64,000 nt of DNA from Xanthomonas indica (GTDB lineage Bacteria > Pseudomonadota > Gammaproteobacteria > Xanthomonadales > Xanthomonadaceae): the NCBI RefSeq assembly GCF_040529045.1, contig NZ_CP131914.1:3270501-3334500 (forward strand), written 5' to 3'. Shown one piece after another: positions 8,887 through 17,416 of this stretch. Every line of letters starts with the position of its first letter. Position 1 is the first letter of the stretch. The notes below the pieces were generated by a model. It was not told the origin of the DNA. It worked only from the letters and a program-made list of their open reading frames with translations, and searched no databases. The position numbers were made by a program, and so were the translations under genes.

Positions 8887-10421
8887 GCGACAACGAGATC
8901 CTGCTGCGCCCGGGCGCGGTGAGCCTGGCGCAGTGGCGCGCCGTGTATCGCGGCGCCGGCGTGCGCCTGGACCCGGCCTGCGCCGACGCGGTGCTGCGCA
9001 GCGCGCAGACCGTGGAGGCGATCGTGGCCAGCGGCGCGCCGGTGTACGGCATCAACACCGGCTTCGGCAAGCTGGCCAGCGTGCGCATCGAGCGCGAGGA
9101 CCTGGAAGCCCTGCAGCGCAACATCGTGCTGTCGCATGCGGCCGGGGTCGGGGCGCCGATGCCGGTGCCGGTGGTGCGGCTGATGATGGCGCTGAAGCTG
9201 GCCAGCCTGGCCCAGGGCGCTTCCGGCGTGCGGCCGCAGACGCTGGCGCTGCTGGAGGCCCTGCTGCAGCACGAGGTGATCCCGGTGGTGCCGTGCCAGG
9301 GCTCGGTCGGCGCTTCCGGCGACCTGGCGCCGCTGGCGCACCTGGCCACGGTGATGCTCGGCGTCGGCGAGGCCTTCGTCGGCGACGCGCGCCTGCCGGC
9401 CGCCCAGGCGCTGGCCCAGGCCGGGCTGCAGCCGCTGACGCTGGGCGCCAAGGAGGGCCTGGCGCTGCTCAACGGCACCCAGTACTCCACCGCCTATGCG
9501 CTGGCCGGGCTGTTCGAGATCGAGCGCGTGTTCCATGCCGCGCTGGTCACCGGCGCGCTGTCCACCGAGGCCGCGAAAGGCTCGGATACCCCGTTCGATC
9601 CGCGCATCCACGCGCTGCGCGGCCAGCCCGGGCAGATCGCCACCGCCGCCGCGCTGCGCACTTTGATGCAGGACTCGGCGATCCGCGATTCACACCGCGA
9701 CAACGACGTGCGCGTGCAGGACCCGTACTGCCTGCGCTGCCAGCCGCAGGTGATGGGCGCGGCGCTGGACGTGATGCGCCAGGCGGCCACCACCCTGGCT
9801 ACCGAGGCCAACGGTGTCTCCGACAACCCACTGGTGTTCAGCGACACCGGCGAAGCACTGTCCGGCGGCAACTTCCACGCCGAGCCGGTGGCCTTCGCCG
9901 CCGACATGCTGGCGCTGGCGGTGTGCGAGATCGGCTCGATCAGCGAGCGCCGCGTCGCCATGCTGGTGGATCCGGCGCTGTCCGGGTTGCCGGCGTTCCT
10001 GACGCCCAAGCCCGGCCTCAACTCCGGCTTCATGATTCCCCAGGTCACCGCGGCGGCGCTGGTGTCGGAGAACAAGCAACGCGCCTATCCGGCCAGCGTC
10101 GACTCGATCCCGACCTCGGCCAACCAGGAAGACCACGTGTCGATGGCCGCGCACGGCGCGCGCCGCCTGCTGCCGATGGCCGAGAACGCGGCCAACGTGG
10201 TCGGCATCGAACTGCTGGCGGCCGCGCAGGGCTGCGATTTCCACGCACCGCTGCGCTCCAGCGCCGCGCTGGAAGCGGCGCGCGCGCTACTGCGCACCCG
10301 CGTGCCGGCACTGCAGGACGACCGCTACTTCCACCCGGACATGCTGACCGCCACCGCCCTGGTACGCGACGGCGCGCTGGCCGCGGCGGTGGGGATGCTG
10401 CTGCCCGAGGCGAGCGGCTGA
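8883..10421 (+). CDS. hutH: Histidine ammonia-lyase
   Basis: 512 aa. It eliminates ammonia from L-histidine to give urocanate, the first step and the source of the HutC inducer. The Ala-Ser-Gly triad that forms the MIO electrophile is visible in [15 protein letters not shown] near residue 145, and the conserved [10 protein letters not shown] and QEDHVSM segments are present. Length matches the family. AGAGGACA is the ribosome binding site inside the end of hutI. Confidence 0.97.
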   Translation: MSDNEILLRPGAVSLAQWRAVYRGAGVRLDPACADAVLRSAQTVEAIVASGAPVYGINTGFGKLASVRIEREDLEALQRNIVLSHAAGVGAPMPVPVVRLMMALKLASLAQGASGVRPQTLALLEALLQHEVIPVVPCQGSVGASGDLAPLAHLATVMLGVGEAFVGDARLPAAQALAQAGLQPLTLGAKEGLALLNGTQYSTAYALAGLFEIERVFHAALVTGALSTEAAKGSDTPFDPRIHALRGQPGQIATAAALRTLMQDSAIRDSHRDNDVRVQDPYCLRCQPQVMGAALDVMRQAATTLATEANGVSDNPLVFSDTGEALSGGNFHAEPVAFAADMLALAVCEIGSISERRVAMLVDPALSGLPAFLTPKPGLNSGFMIPQVTAAALVSENKQRAYPASVDSIPTSANQEDHVSMAAHGARRLLPMAENAANVVGIELLAAAQGCDFHAPLRSSAALEAARALLRTRVPALQDDRYFHPDMLTATALVRDGALAAAVGMLLPEASG

Positions 10422-10436
10422 TCCGACGATACCCCT

Positions 10437-10504
10437 GTAGGAGCGGCTTCAGCCGCGACCGGGCGTTCCCGGGAATGCCCGGTCGCGGCTGAAGCCGCTC
10501 CTAC
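10437..10504. repeat. REP-like inverted pair inside the hut operon
   Basis: GTAGGAGCGGCTTCAGCC starts at 10437 and its reverse complement ends at 10504; the arms extend through the CGCGACCGGGC sequence so the RNA would fold into one long hairpin with a short loop. It lies in the 107-bp gap between hutH and hutG. Confidence 0.9.
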
Positions 10505-10528
10505 GACAAGCACAACCCGCGAGGCCGT

Positions 10529-11392
10529 ATGACATCCCTGCCCGACTGGCTCACTGTGCACCGCGGCGATGCGCCGCTGATCCTCAGCTTCCCGCATACC
10601 GGCACCGAGCTGCCGGAGGCGCTGGCCGACCGCTTCGTCTCGCCGTGGCTGGCGCAGCGCGATGCCGACTGGTGGGTGCACCTGCTGTACGACTTCGCCA
10701 GGACACTCGGCGCGACCACCGTGCGCACCGCGATCTCGCGCTCGGTGATCGACGTCAACCGCGATCCGGCCGGGGTGTCGCTGTATCCCGGGCAGAACAC
10801 CACCGGGCTGTGCCCGCTGACCACCTTCGACGCGCAGCCACTGTACCGGCCCGGCGCCGAGCCGGATGCGGCCGAGATCGACGCGCGTCGCACGCGCTGG
10901 TTCGCGCCGTACCACGCCGCGCTGGAAACGGAGATCGCCCGCCTGCGCGCCCTGCACCCGGCGATCGTGGTGTACGACGCGCACTCGATCCGCTCGCGCA
11001 TCCCGCACCTGTTCGACGGCGAGCTGCCGCAGTTCAACATCGGCAGCGCCGGCGCCTCCGGGGCGGTGGATGGCAGTTGCGCGGCGGCGTTGACCGATGC
11101 GATCGAACGCGTCTGCGCCGGCAGCGGCTTCAGCCACGTGCGCAACGGCCGCTTCAAGGGCGGCTGGAGCACCCGCCACCACGGCGCGCCGGCCGACGGC
11201 GTGCACGCGATCCAGATGGAACTGGCCTGCCGCGGCTACATGCACGAGCCCGACACGGTCGACCCCAGCAACTGGCCGTCACCCTGGCAACCCGACCACG
11301 CCGCGCCGCTGCGCGCGGTGCTGCAGCAGGTGCTGCAGGCCTGCCTCGACTTCGCCCGCAGCCCCGCCGCATCCGCCCGCGCCGCCGACTGA
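10529..11392 (+). CDS. hutG: N-formylglutamate deformylase
   Basis: 287 aa, member of the N-formylglutamate amidohydrolase family (not the arginase-like HutG of enteric bacteria). It hydrolyses N-formyl-L-glutamate to glutamate and formate, the last step after HutF. The conserved start [12 protein letters not shown], the DVNRDPAG segment and the YDAHSIRS motif are seen. The C-terminal [13 protein letters not shown] segment is also family-typical. It follows hutH after the REP hairpin and precedes hutU by 50 bp. Confidence 0.95.
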   Translation: MTSLPDWLTVHRGDAPLILSFPHTGTELPEALADRFVSPWLAQRDADWWVHLLYDFARTLGATTVRTAISRSVIDVNRDPAGVSLYPGQNTTGLCPLTTFDAQPLYRPGAEPDAAEIDARRTRWFAPYHAALETEIARLRALHPAIVVYDAHSIRSRIPHLFDGELPQFNIGSAGASGAVDGSCAAALTDAIERVCAGSGFSHVRNGRFKGGWSTRHHGAPADGVHAIQMELACRGYMHEPDTVDPSNWPSPWQPDHAAPLRAVLQQVLQACLDFARSPAASARAAD

Positions 11393-11442
11393 CGCGCGCG
11401 CATCGCGTTCCGCCTTCCGCGCATCCACCTGAGGATTCCCGC

Positions 11443-13110
11443 ATGACCCGCCTCGACGCCACCCGCACCATCCAAGCGCCCACCGGCAGCGCCCTCACCG
11501 CCAAGAGCTGGCTGACCGAAGCGCCGTTGCGCATGCTGATGAACAACCTGCACCCGGACGTGGCCGAGCGCCCGCAGGAACTGGTGGTGTACGGCGGCAT
11601 CGGCCGCGCCGCACGCGACTGGGCGAGCTTCGACGCCATCGTCGAGACGCTCAAGCGCCTGGACGACGACCAGACCCTGCTGGTGCAGTCGGGCAAGCCG
11701 GTGGGCGTGTTCCGCACCCACGCCGACGCGCCGCGCGTGCTGATCGCGAACTCCAACCTGGTGCCGCGCTGGGCCAACTGGGACCACTTCAACGAACTGG
11801 ACAAGAAAGGCCTGGCCATGTACGGCCAGATGACCGCCGGCAGCTGGATCTACATCGGCGCGCAGGGCATCGTCCAGGGCACCTACGAGACCTTCGTGGA
11901 AATGGGCCGGCAGCACTACGGCGGCGACCTGAGCGGCAAATGGCTGTTCACCGGCGGCCTCGGCGGCATGGGCGGCGCGCAGCCGTTGGCCGCGGTGATG
12001 GCCGGCGCCTCGTGCCTGGCGGTGGAATGCCGCAAGAGCAGCATCGACATGCGCCTGCGCACCGGCTACCTGGACACCTGGACCGATTCGCTGGACGAGG
12101 CGCTGCGCCTGATCGCCGACGCCTGCGCGGCGAAGACGCCGCGCTCGGTCGGCCTGCTCGGCAACGTCGCCGACGTGCTCGCCGAACTGCTGGCGCGCGG
12201 GGTCAAGCCGGACCTGCTGACCGACCAGACCTCCGCGCACGACCCGGTCAACGGCTACCTGCCGCAGGGCTGGACGGTCGAGCAGTGGGACGCCAAGCGC
12301 GTCTCCGCCCCCAAGGAGGTGGAACAGGCCGCGCGCGCTTCGATGGCCAACCACATCCGCGCCATGCTCGGCTTCCACTCCCTGGGCGTGCCGACCGTGG
12401 ACTACGGCAACAACCTGCGGCAGATGGCGCTGGAAGAGGGCGTGGCCAATGCCTTCGACTTCCCGGGCTTCGTCCCCGCCTACATCCGCCCGCTGTTCTG
12501 CCGCGGCGTCGGCCCGTTCCGTTGGGCGGCGCTGAGCGGCGACCCGGAAGACATCGCCAGGACCGATGCCAAGGTCAAGGAACTGATTCCGGACAACCCG
12601 CACCTGCACCGCTGGCTAGACATGGCCGCCGAGAAGATCCAGTTCCAGGGCCTGCCGGCGCGGATCTGCTGGGTCGGCCTGGGCGACCGCGATCGCCTGG
12701 GCCTGGCGTTCAACGAAATGGTCGCCAAGGGCGAACTGAAGGCGCCGGTGGTGATCGGCCGCGACCACCTGGACAGCGGCAGCGTCGCCTCTCCCAACCG
12801 CGAGACCGAAGCGATGGCCGATGGCTCGGACGCGGTCTCCGACTGGCCGCTGCTCAACGCCCTGCTCAACACCGCCAGCGGCGCCACCTGGGTGTCGCTG
12901 CACCACGGCGGCGGCGTCGGGATGGGGTTCTCGCAGCATGCCGGCATGGTCATCGTCTGCGACGGCACCGAGGCGGCGGCCAAGCGCATCGCCCGCGTGC
13001 TGTGGAACGACCCGGCCACCGGCGTGATGCGGCACGCCGACGCCGGCTACCCCATCGCCTTGGAGTGCGCCCGCGAGAAGCACCTGGACCTGCCGGGCAT
13101 CCTGCGCTGA
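11443..13110 (+). CDS. hutU: Urocanate hydratase
   Basis: 555 aa, the normal size. It adds water to urocanate using tightly bound NAD as electrophile to give imidazolonepropionate, step two. The NAD-binding [11 protein letters not shown] motif and the conserved [17 protein letters not shown] segment with the functional Cys are visible. The ATG at 11443 follows GAGGATTCCCGC; the longer frame upstream overlaps hutG and is a shadow. It is the last gene of the rightward hut operon. Confidence 0.97.
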   Translation: MTRLDATRTIQAPTGSALTAKSWLTEAPLRMLMNNLHPDVAERPQELVVYGGIGRAARDWASFDAIVETLKRLDDDQTLLVQSGKPVGVFRTHADAPRVLIANSNLVPRWANWDHFNELDKKGLAMYGQMTAGSWIYIGAQGIVQGTYETFVEMGRQHYGGDLSGKWLFTGGLGGMGGAQPLAAVMAGASCLAVECRKSSIDMRLRTGYLDTWTDSLDEALRLIADACAAKTPRSVGLLGNVADVLAELLARGVKPDLLTDQTSAHDPVNGYLPQGWTVEQWDAKRVSAPKEVEQAARASMANHIRAMLGFHSLGVPTVDYGNNLRQMALEEGVANAFDFPGFVPAYIRPLFCRGVGPFRWAALSGDPEDIARTDAKVKELIPDNPHLHRWLDMAAEKIQFQGLPARICWVGLGDRDRLGLAFNEMVAKGELKAPVVIGRDHLDSGSVASPNRETEAMADGSDAVSDWPLLNALLNTASGATWVSLHHGGGVGMGFSQHAGMVIVCDGTEAAAKRIARVLWNDPATGVMRHADAGYPIALECAREKHLDLPGILR

Positions 13111-13115
13111 GCCCC

Positions 13116-13151
13116 GCACCCGGCCGCCGCCCCGAGGCGGCGACCGGGTGC
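13116..13151 (+). terminator. GC-rich hairpin after hutU
   Basis: GCACCCGG at 13116-13123 pairs with CCGGGTGC at 13144-13151, with an inner GCCGCC/GGCGGC helix. It begins 5 bp after the hutU stop codon. There is no T-run, so termination strength is uncertain. Confidence 0.4.
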
Positions 13152-13250
13152 ACCAGGCGCCAAACCGGAACTGCGTCACCGCTCCGACGATGCACCCTCA
13201 AGATCGGCCGCGCCACGCCGACAAGGGATGCATCGTTTCAAGGAGCCTGC

Positions 13251-14069
13251 ATGGGCATCCTGATCTACCTCACTCCTGCCGTGGCGCTGTGGGCTGCCGT
13301 TGCCACCGCGTTCGCGCATGGCTTGTTCCAGCGTCTGGGGCATGCCTATCGACGCGACGCGACTGCGAAGGAGGCCATCGCGCGGTATCAGGCGGCGCTG
13401 AGCCAGCTGAAGGCGCAGGCCGCCGCCAGCGCGCAGGAGCTGGAGACGCTGCGTCAGGACCACGAGCGCCTGCGCGCGACCTACGAATACGAGGCGGCAC
13501 CCGCGGCGGCCGCGTCCGCCACCGCCGCGCCTGCCAATGCGCCTGCGACCGCAACCTCGAAGGTGGCGCCCGCCCCGGCCCCGGTCGCGCCGCCGTCGAC
13601 CATCGCCCTGGCGCAGATCGACATCGCCGACGAGGTCGGCACCCTGCTCGCGCACGTCGCGCGGGTGGCGCGCAGCATCCGCCGCTACAGCGCCTACAGC
13701 CGCGGCCACAACGGACAGGAACCGGCCAGCGCACGCTACGACCTGCACTGGCTCTCGGACTGCCTGCACAATCTCGACCAGGTCGGCCATGCGCTGGCCC
13801 GCAACAACATGGAAACCCTGACCGCGGCCTGCACCGAACTGCTGACCATGTACGAGCAGTACCTGCGCGATGGCTCCGGCTACAACAGCCGCGACACCTT
13901 CCAACGGCTCAGCACGCAAGTGCCGCTGGCCGAAGTCACCGATGCGATCCGTTCGATCGCGGCCAAGGCCTCGCTGGCACGGCAGGCGCAGGCCGCGCAG
14001 GAACAGGCCGCGCACGCGCACGAACGCATCGCCGAGAGCCACCAGATCGACGCACTGTCGATGCTGTGA
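13251..14069 (+). CDS. Uncharacterised coiled-coil protein with N-terminal membrane anchor
   Basis: 272 aa. Residues 2-22 (ILIYLTPAVALWAAVATAF) are a membrane anchor. Residues about 35-85 form a coiled coil rich in Gln and Glu, followed by an Ala/Pro linker (about 85-120) and a helical C-terminal domain containing YDLHWLSDCLHNLDQVGHAL. AAGGAG lies 6 bases before the ATG at 13251. I do not recognise the family. The gene stands alone between hutU and the acyl-CoA-binding protein gene; nothing in the sequence ties it to histidine use. Confidence 0.75.
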   Translation: MGILIYLTPAVALWAAVATAFAHGLFQRLGHAYRRDATAKEAIARYQAALSQLKAQAAASAQELETLRQDHERLRATYEYEAAPAAAASATAAPANAPATATSKVAPAPAPVAPPSTIALAQIDIADEVGTLLAHVARVARSIRRYSAYSRGHNGQEPASARYDLHWLSDCLHNLDQVGHALARNNMETLTAACTELLTMYEQYLRDGSGYNSRDTFQRLSTQVPLAEVTDAIRSIAAKASLARQAQAAQEQAAHAHERIAESHQIDALSML

Positions 14070-14174
14070 CGGCGGTGTCCGCGCGGACGGCCGCCGGCAT
14101 GGCCGTCCGCGGCCCGCGTTGACCCGGCCGGTCGCCCGTGCTGTGATGCCTGCCGGTCAGGGCGGAGCGGGATC

Positions 14175-14432
14175 ATGGCGGACAGCAAGGCGGCCTTCGA
14201 GAAAGCGGTCCAGGACATCAAGCAGCGCGCGGAGCGTCCCGACAACGACACCCTGTTGCGGCTGTATGCGCTGTACAAGCAAGGCTCGGAGGGCGACGTG
14301 AGCGGCGCCAAGCCGGGCTTCTTCGACTTCGTCGGCACCGCCAAGTACGAGGCCTGGGCCAAGCTCAAGGGCATGCCGCAGGCCGACGCGCAGAAGAAGT
14401 ACGTGGACCTGGTGAAGAAGCTGCTGGCCTGA
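14175..14432 (+). CDS. Acyl-CoA-binding protein
   Basis: 85 aa, the size of a stand-alone ACBP domain. These proteins hold long-chain acyl-CoA thioesters in a four-helix bundle and act as cytosolic carriers. The ligand-binding signatures are visible: LRLYALYKQGSEGDV and the KYEAWAKLKGM segment. The stop codon overlaps the start of the next gene, a TetR regulator, by one base. Confidence 0.93.
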   Translation: MADSKAAFEKAVQDIKQRAERPDNDTLLRLYALYKQGSEGDVSGAKPGFFDFVGTAKYEAWAKLKGMPQADAQKKYVDLVKKLLA

Positions 14433-15058
14433 TGGCCCGCGACACCCGGCGGCGCATCCTCGAGACCGCCCTGGCGATGTTCAACGCACAGGGCGAGCCG
14501 CACGTCACCACCAACCACATCGCCGACGAGCTGGAGATCAGCCCCGGCAATCTGTACTACCACTTCCGCAACAAGGACGACATCATCGAGCACCTGTTCG
14601 CGCGCTACGAGGAGCGCATGGACGCGGCGCTGGCGTTGCCGAGCGCGCGCCTGCCCGGGCTGGAAGACATCTGGCTGCAGTTGCACCTGGTGTTCGAGTG
14701 CATCTGGGACTACCGCTTCCTGTACCGCGACCTGGTCGAGATCCTCAGCCGCAGCCGGCGCCTGCGCCTGCGCTTCGCGCGCATCCTGCGCCGCGCCGAC
14801 GCCAGCGTGCAGGCGGTGTTCCAGGGGCTGGCGCAGACCGGGGCGATGCGCGCCAGTCCTCAGGAGCTGGAGGGCGTGGCCACCAATGCGCTGGTGGTGG
14901 CCACGTTCTGGCTCAACTACGCGGCCGCACGCGGCGAGAAGGACGAGCAGGTGGCGATCCGCCAAGGCATCGTGCAGGTGATGCGCCTGATCGCGCCGTT
15001 CCTGCGCGAGATCGAACGCGCGCACCTGGCCGCGCTGATGGACGCCTATCTGGATTGA
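14432..15058 (+). CDS. TetR family transcriptional regulator
   Basis: 208 aa. The N-terminal helix-turn-helix is seen in HIADELEISPGNLYYHFRNK (about residues 30-49), a standard TetR DNA-recognition element. The C-terminal ligand domain is all-helical. TGATG overlap with the acyl-CoA-binding protein gene implies translational coupling. TetR proteins next to acyl-CoA genes often sense acyl-CoA (FadR-like), which is an inference here. No obvious palindrome is seen upstream of the pair. Confidence 0.9.
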   Translation: MARDTRRRILETALAMFNAQGEPHVTTNHIADELEISPGNLYYHFRNKDDIIEHLFARYEERMDAALALPSARLPGLEDIWLQLHLVFECIWDYRFLYRDLVEILSRSRRLRLRFARILRRADASVQAVFQGLAQTGAMRASPQELEGVATNALVVATFWLNYAAARGEKDEQVAIRQGIVQVMRLIAPFLREIERAHLAALMDAYLD

Positions 15059-15102
15059 GACACCCCGCCCCCCGCGCGCAAACGCACGTGGCGCAACCGC
15101 GC

Positions 15103-15582
15103 TCAGCCGTCGGTCGTGGCGCCGTCGAGCACGTAGACCTTGCACACCAGGCCTGGCGGCTCGCGATAGGTACGAAAGCCGACGGCGTCGTAGTACGCCT
15201 GCCCGAGCGCATTGTCGGCGGCGATGCTGGCGTCGATCCGGGTCAGCCCGGCGCTGCGCGCCGCCGCACAGGTAGCCCGGAACAGTGCACTGCCGACGCC
15301 ACGGCGCGCGGCGCGCGGGTCGACGTGGGTGCCGATGATGCCCCAGCCGTCGGCAACGTCGTAGGCATTGCCGGGACGGGCGATCCGCAGCGACTGAAAG
15401 CCGAGGACCGCACCGTCGGCGTCCTCGGCCAGCACGCACTGGATGCGGTCGGGATGCGTCAGGTAGGTCGCGCAGACCGTCGCCAGGTCGGTCGGCGCCT
15501 TGCGCAGGCCGGCGGCGAAGATGGCGTTCTGCACCGCCACCATGGCGGCAGCATCGTCGCGCGTGGCGGGCCGGATCTGCAT
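15103..15582 (-). CDS. GNAT family N-acetyltransferase
   Basis: 159 aa. The acetyl-CoA pyrophosphate loop is visible as VDPRAARRGVGSALF (R/Q-x-x-G-x-G/A type), followed by the helix and the ALGQAYYDAVGFRTYREP C-terminal motif. The start at 15582 has GAGG about 8 bases upstream; the reading frame extends far upstream but only as a shadow. The substrate cannot be told from sequence. It converges on the TetR gene. Confidence 0.85.
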   Translation of the reverse strand: MQIRPATRDDAAAMVAVQNAIFAAGLRKAPTDLATVCATYLTHPDRIQCVLAEDADGAVLGFQSLRIARPGNAYDVADGWGIIGTHVDPRAARRGVGSALFRATCAAARSAGLTRIDASIAADNALGQAYYDAVGFRTYREPPGLVCKVYVLDGATTDG

Positions 15583-15668
15583 GACGCTGTTGCCTCGGGT
15601 CGGGTCGGGTCGACGCGGCCGAGTATGCCCGAGCGCGCGTGCCGCTGTGCGCCGTGGCATACGCCAGG

Positions 15669-16082
15669 TCAGGCGCCGGTGCGGCGTGCCCTGCCCGCGC
15701 TCGCCGTGCGTTTGCCGGCCGGCTTCTTGACGACGCGCTTCTTGGCGGCGTGCTTGCCGGTGGCCGCGCGCTTGCGCGGGTGCGGGCGCGGCTGCAGCCC
15801 CAGCTTGACCAGCACCGGTTGCAGGCGCGCCTCGACCTCGGCGCTCAGCGGCTGCACCTGCCCGCGCAGCGCCGCGGCGCCCTCGCGCACGCTGCTCTCG
15901 GCCTCGTCGGCCAGTTGCGTGGCCAGCGCCTTCAATGTCGCCGCGCCCTGCGCGGCATCGGCCGCTGCGGCCAGCGCGCGCTTGCGGGTCAGCGCGACCA
16001 CGCCCAGCCCGGCCAGCCACAGGTGCCGCGGGTTCAGCCGATCCGGCCGCAGCGCGGAGGTGGAACGTTTCTTGGTCGCCAT
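15669..16082 (-). CDS. Small phasin-like protein with basic tail
   Basis: 137 aa. Residues 20-32 (RHLWLAGLGVVAL) match the WLAG(V/L)G motif of the larger phasin at 1136-1780, followed by an amphipathic helical region to about residue 95 and a Lys/Arg/Ala-rich tail. It lacks part of the helical domain of the larger protein. It may be a truncated paralogue that binds PHA granules or DNA. The upstream neighbour is divergent. Confidence 0.6.
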   Translation of the reverse strand: MATKKRSTSALRPDRLNPRHLWLAGLGVVALTRKRALAAAADAAQGAATLKALATQLADEAESSVREGAAALRGQVQPLSAEVEARLQPVLVKLGLQPRPHPRKRAATGKHAAKKRVVKKPAGKRTASAGRARRTGA

Positions 16083-16241
16083 CGCACGATCTCCAACTGG
16101 GCCGACGTGGCCCCGATGCGCGCCATGCTGGCGCCGGCGGCTTGAGCAAACACACTATCCGCCGCCACCCTTGCCACGCGCCGGCGCCCGCGCCATGCTC
16201 GGCGCGGACGCCGTGGCCCGGCGCCGCACAGGGAGATCCGC

Positions 16242-17096
16242 ATGGCTGCAACATCGGGCGCGTGGGCGCCGTTTCCGTACGACGCCAAGGGCTACGCCTA
16301 CGCTGGCGATGCGCTGAAGAAGGCCTGGCCCAAGTTGCACGCCGGCGACCGCGAGCCCTACCCGGATCCGGCCCATGCGCAGGCGCTGCTGGACGCCGCC
16401 GGCAAGGCCGGCAAGGGCAACGATGCGCAGACCCTGTCGGCGGCGCTGATCGAGGCCTGGCGGGCCTTCCACCACGGGCAGTTCCAGCAGGCCTACGAGG
16501 GCGGCAAGGCACTGGGCGTGTTCGGCGCCTCGGTCGCGGTCAAGGCGATCGGCATCCACGCTGGCTATCTGGTCGACGACGAAAAAACGCAATTGCAGCG
16601 GCTGCAGCAGGCCGCGGCACTGGCCGAGGCGGCGATCGCCGCACTGCCGGACGAGGCCAACAGCCACTACCGCCACGCCTTCGCGCTGGGCCGCTACAGC
16701 CAGGGCCTGAGCATCGTCAAGGCGCTCAAGCAAGGCATCGCCGGCAAGGTACGGGCATCGCTGGAAGCGGCGCTGGAGCTGGAGCCCAAGCATGCCGAGG
16801 CGCACATGGCGCTGGCCCTGTACCACGCCGAGATCATCGGCAAGGTCGGCGCGATGATCGGCGGCCTGACCTACGGGGCCAAGGCCGCCACCGCCGAACA
16901 GCACATCCAGCAGGCGCTGAAGTTGGTGCCGGACGCGCCGATCGCCCACATCGAACACGCCAACGTATTGCTGTTGCTGCATGGCGACAAGCGCGAGGAC
17001 GACGCCGCCGCGGCGTTCGAGAAGGCCGCCAAGCTCAAGCCACGCGATGCGATGGAGGCGTTGGACGCGGCGTTCGCGCGTGACCAGTTGGAGTAA
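16242..17096 (+). CDS. Uncharacterised TPR-like helical-repeat protein
   Basis: 284 aa, soluble, no signal peptide. Helical pairs with TPR character are visible: ASLEAALELEPKHAEAHMALALYH near residues 168-191 and HIQQALKLVPDAPIAHIEHANVL near residues 221-243. TPR folds mediate protein-protein contacts. The C-terminal FEKAAKLKPRDAMEALDAAF fits a last repeat. No catalytic motif is seen and the neighbours give no clue. A REP element follows 100 bp downstream. Confidence 0.7.
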   Translation: MAATSGAWAPFPYDAKGYAYAGDALKKAWPKLHAGDREPYPDPAHAQALLDAAGKAGKGNDAQTLSAALIEAWRAFHHGQFQQAYEGGKALGVFGASVAVKAIGIHAGYLVDDEKTQLQRLQQAAALAEAAIAALPDEANSHYRHAFALGRYSQGLSIVKALKQGIAGKVRASLEAALELEPKHAEAHMALALYHAEIIGKVGAMIGGLTYGAKAATAEQHIQQALKLVPDAPIAHIEHANVLLLLHGDKREDDAAAAFEKAAKLKPRDAMEALDAAFARDQLE

Positions 17097-17416
17097 GCGC
17101 CGCCCTGTTTGGCAGGCGTGACATGGCGGGGGCAGGCGTCAATTGCCATGCCTGCCCCTCCGCGGTAGCGGTGCGCCGCCGGCACTAGCGTGTCTCGCAG
17201 GAGCGGCTTCGGCCGCGACAGGCGTTCCCGGGGAAAACCTGTCGCGGCTGAAGCCACTCCTACCTACAAGGCGCGAATCGCCCATGCCTCGCGCGGACGC
17301 ATCGCGACGCAACGCTGCTCGCTGGGCGGCAGGCAGAGCGACCGAAGACGCCCCTCCCGCGCCCACCCGTCCCGCCGCCGCGAAGCCGCATCGCGACCTC
17401 GCAGCGACGGTCCGCC
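17097..17416. other. Intergenic gap with REP element
   Basis: 320 bp between convergent genes. Besides the REP pair at 17198-17263 I find no gene or terminator; the short open frames have no coding character. Confidence 0.6.
17198..17263. repeat. REP-like inverted pair
   Basis: GCAGGAGCGGCTTCGGCCGCGAC and its near-complement GTCGCGGCTGAAGCCACTCCTAC flank a short CAGGCG-TTCCCG spacer. Same family as 10437-10504. Confidence 0.9.
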
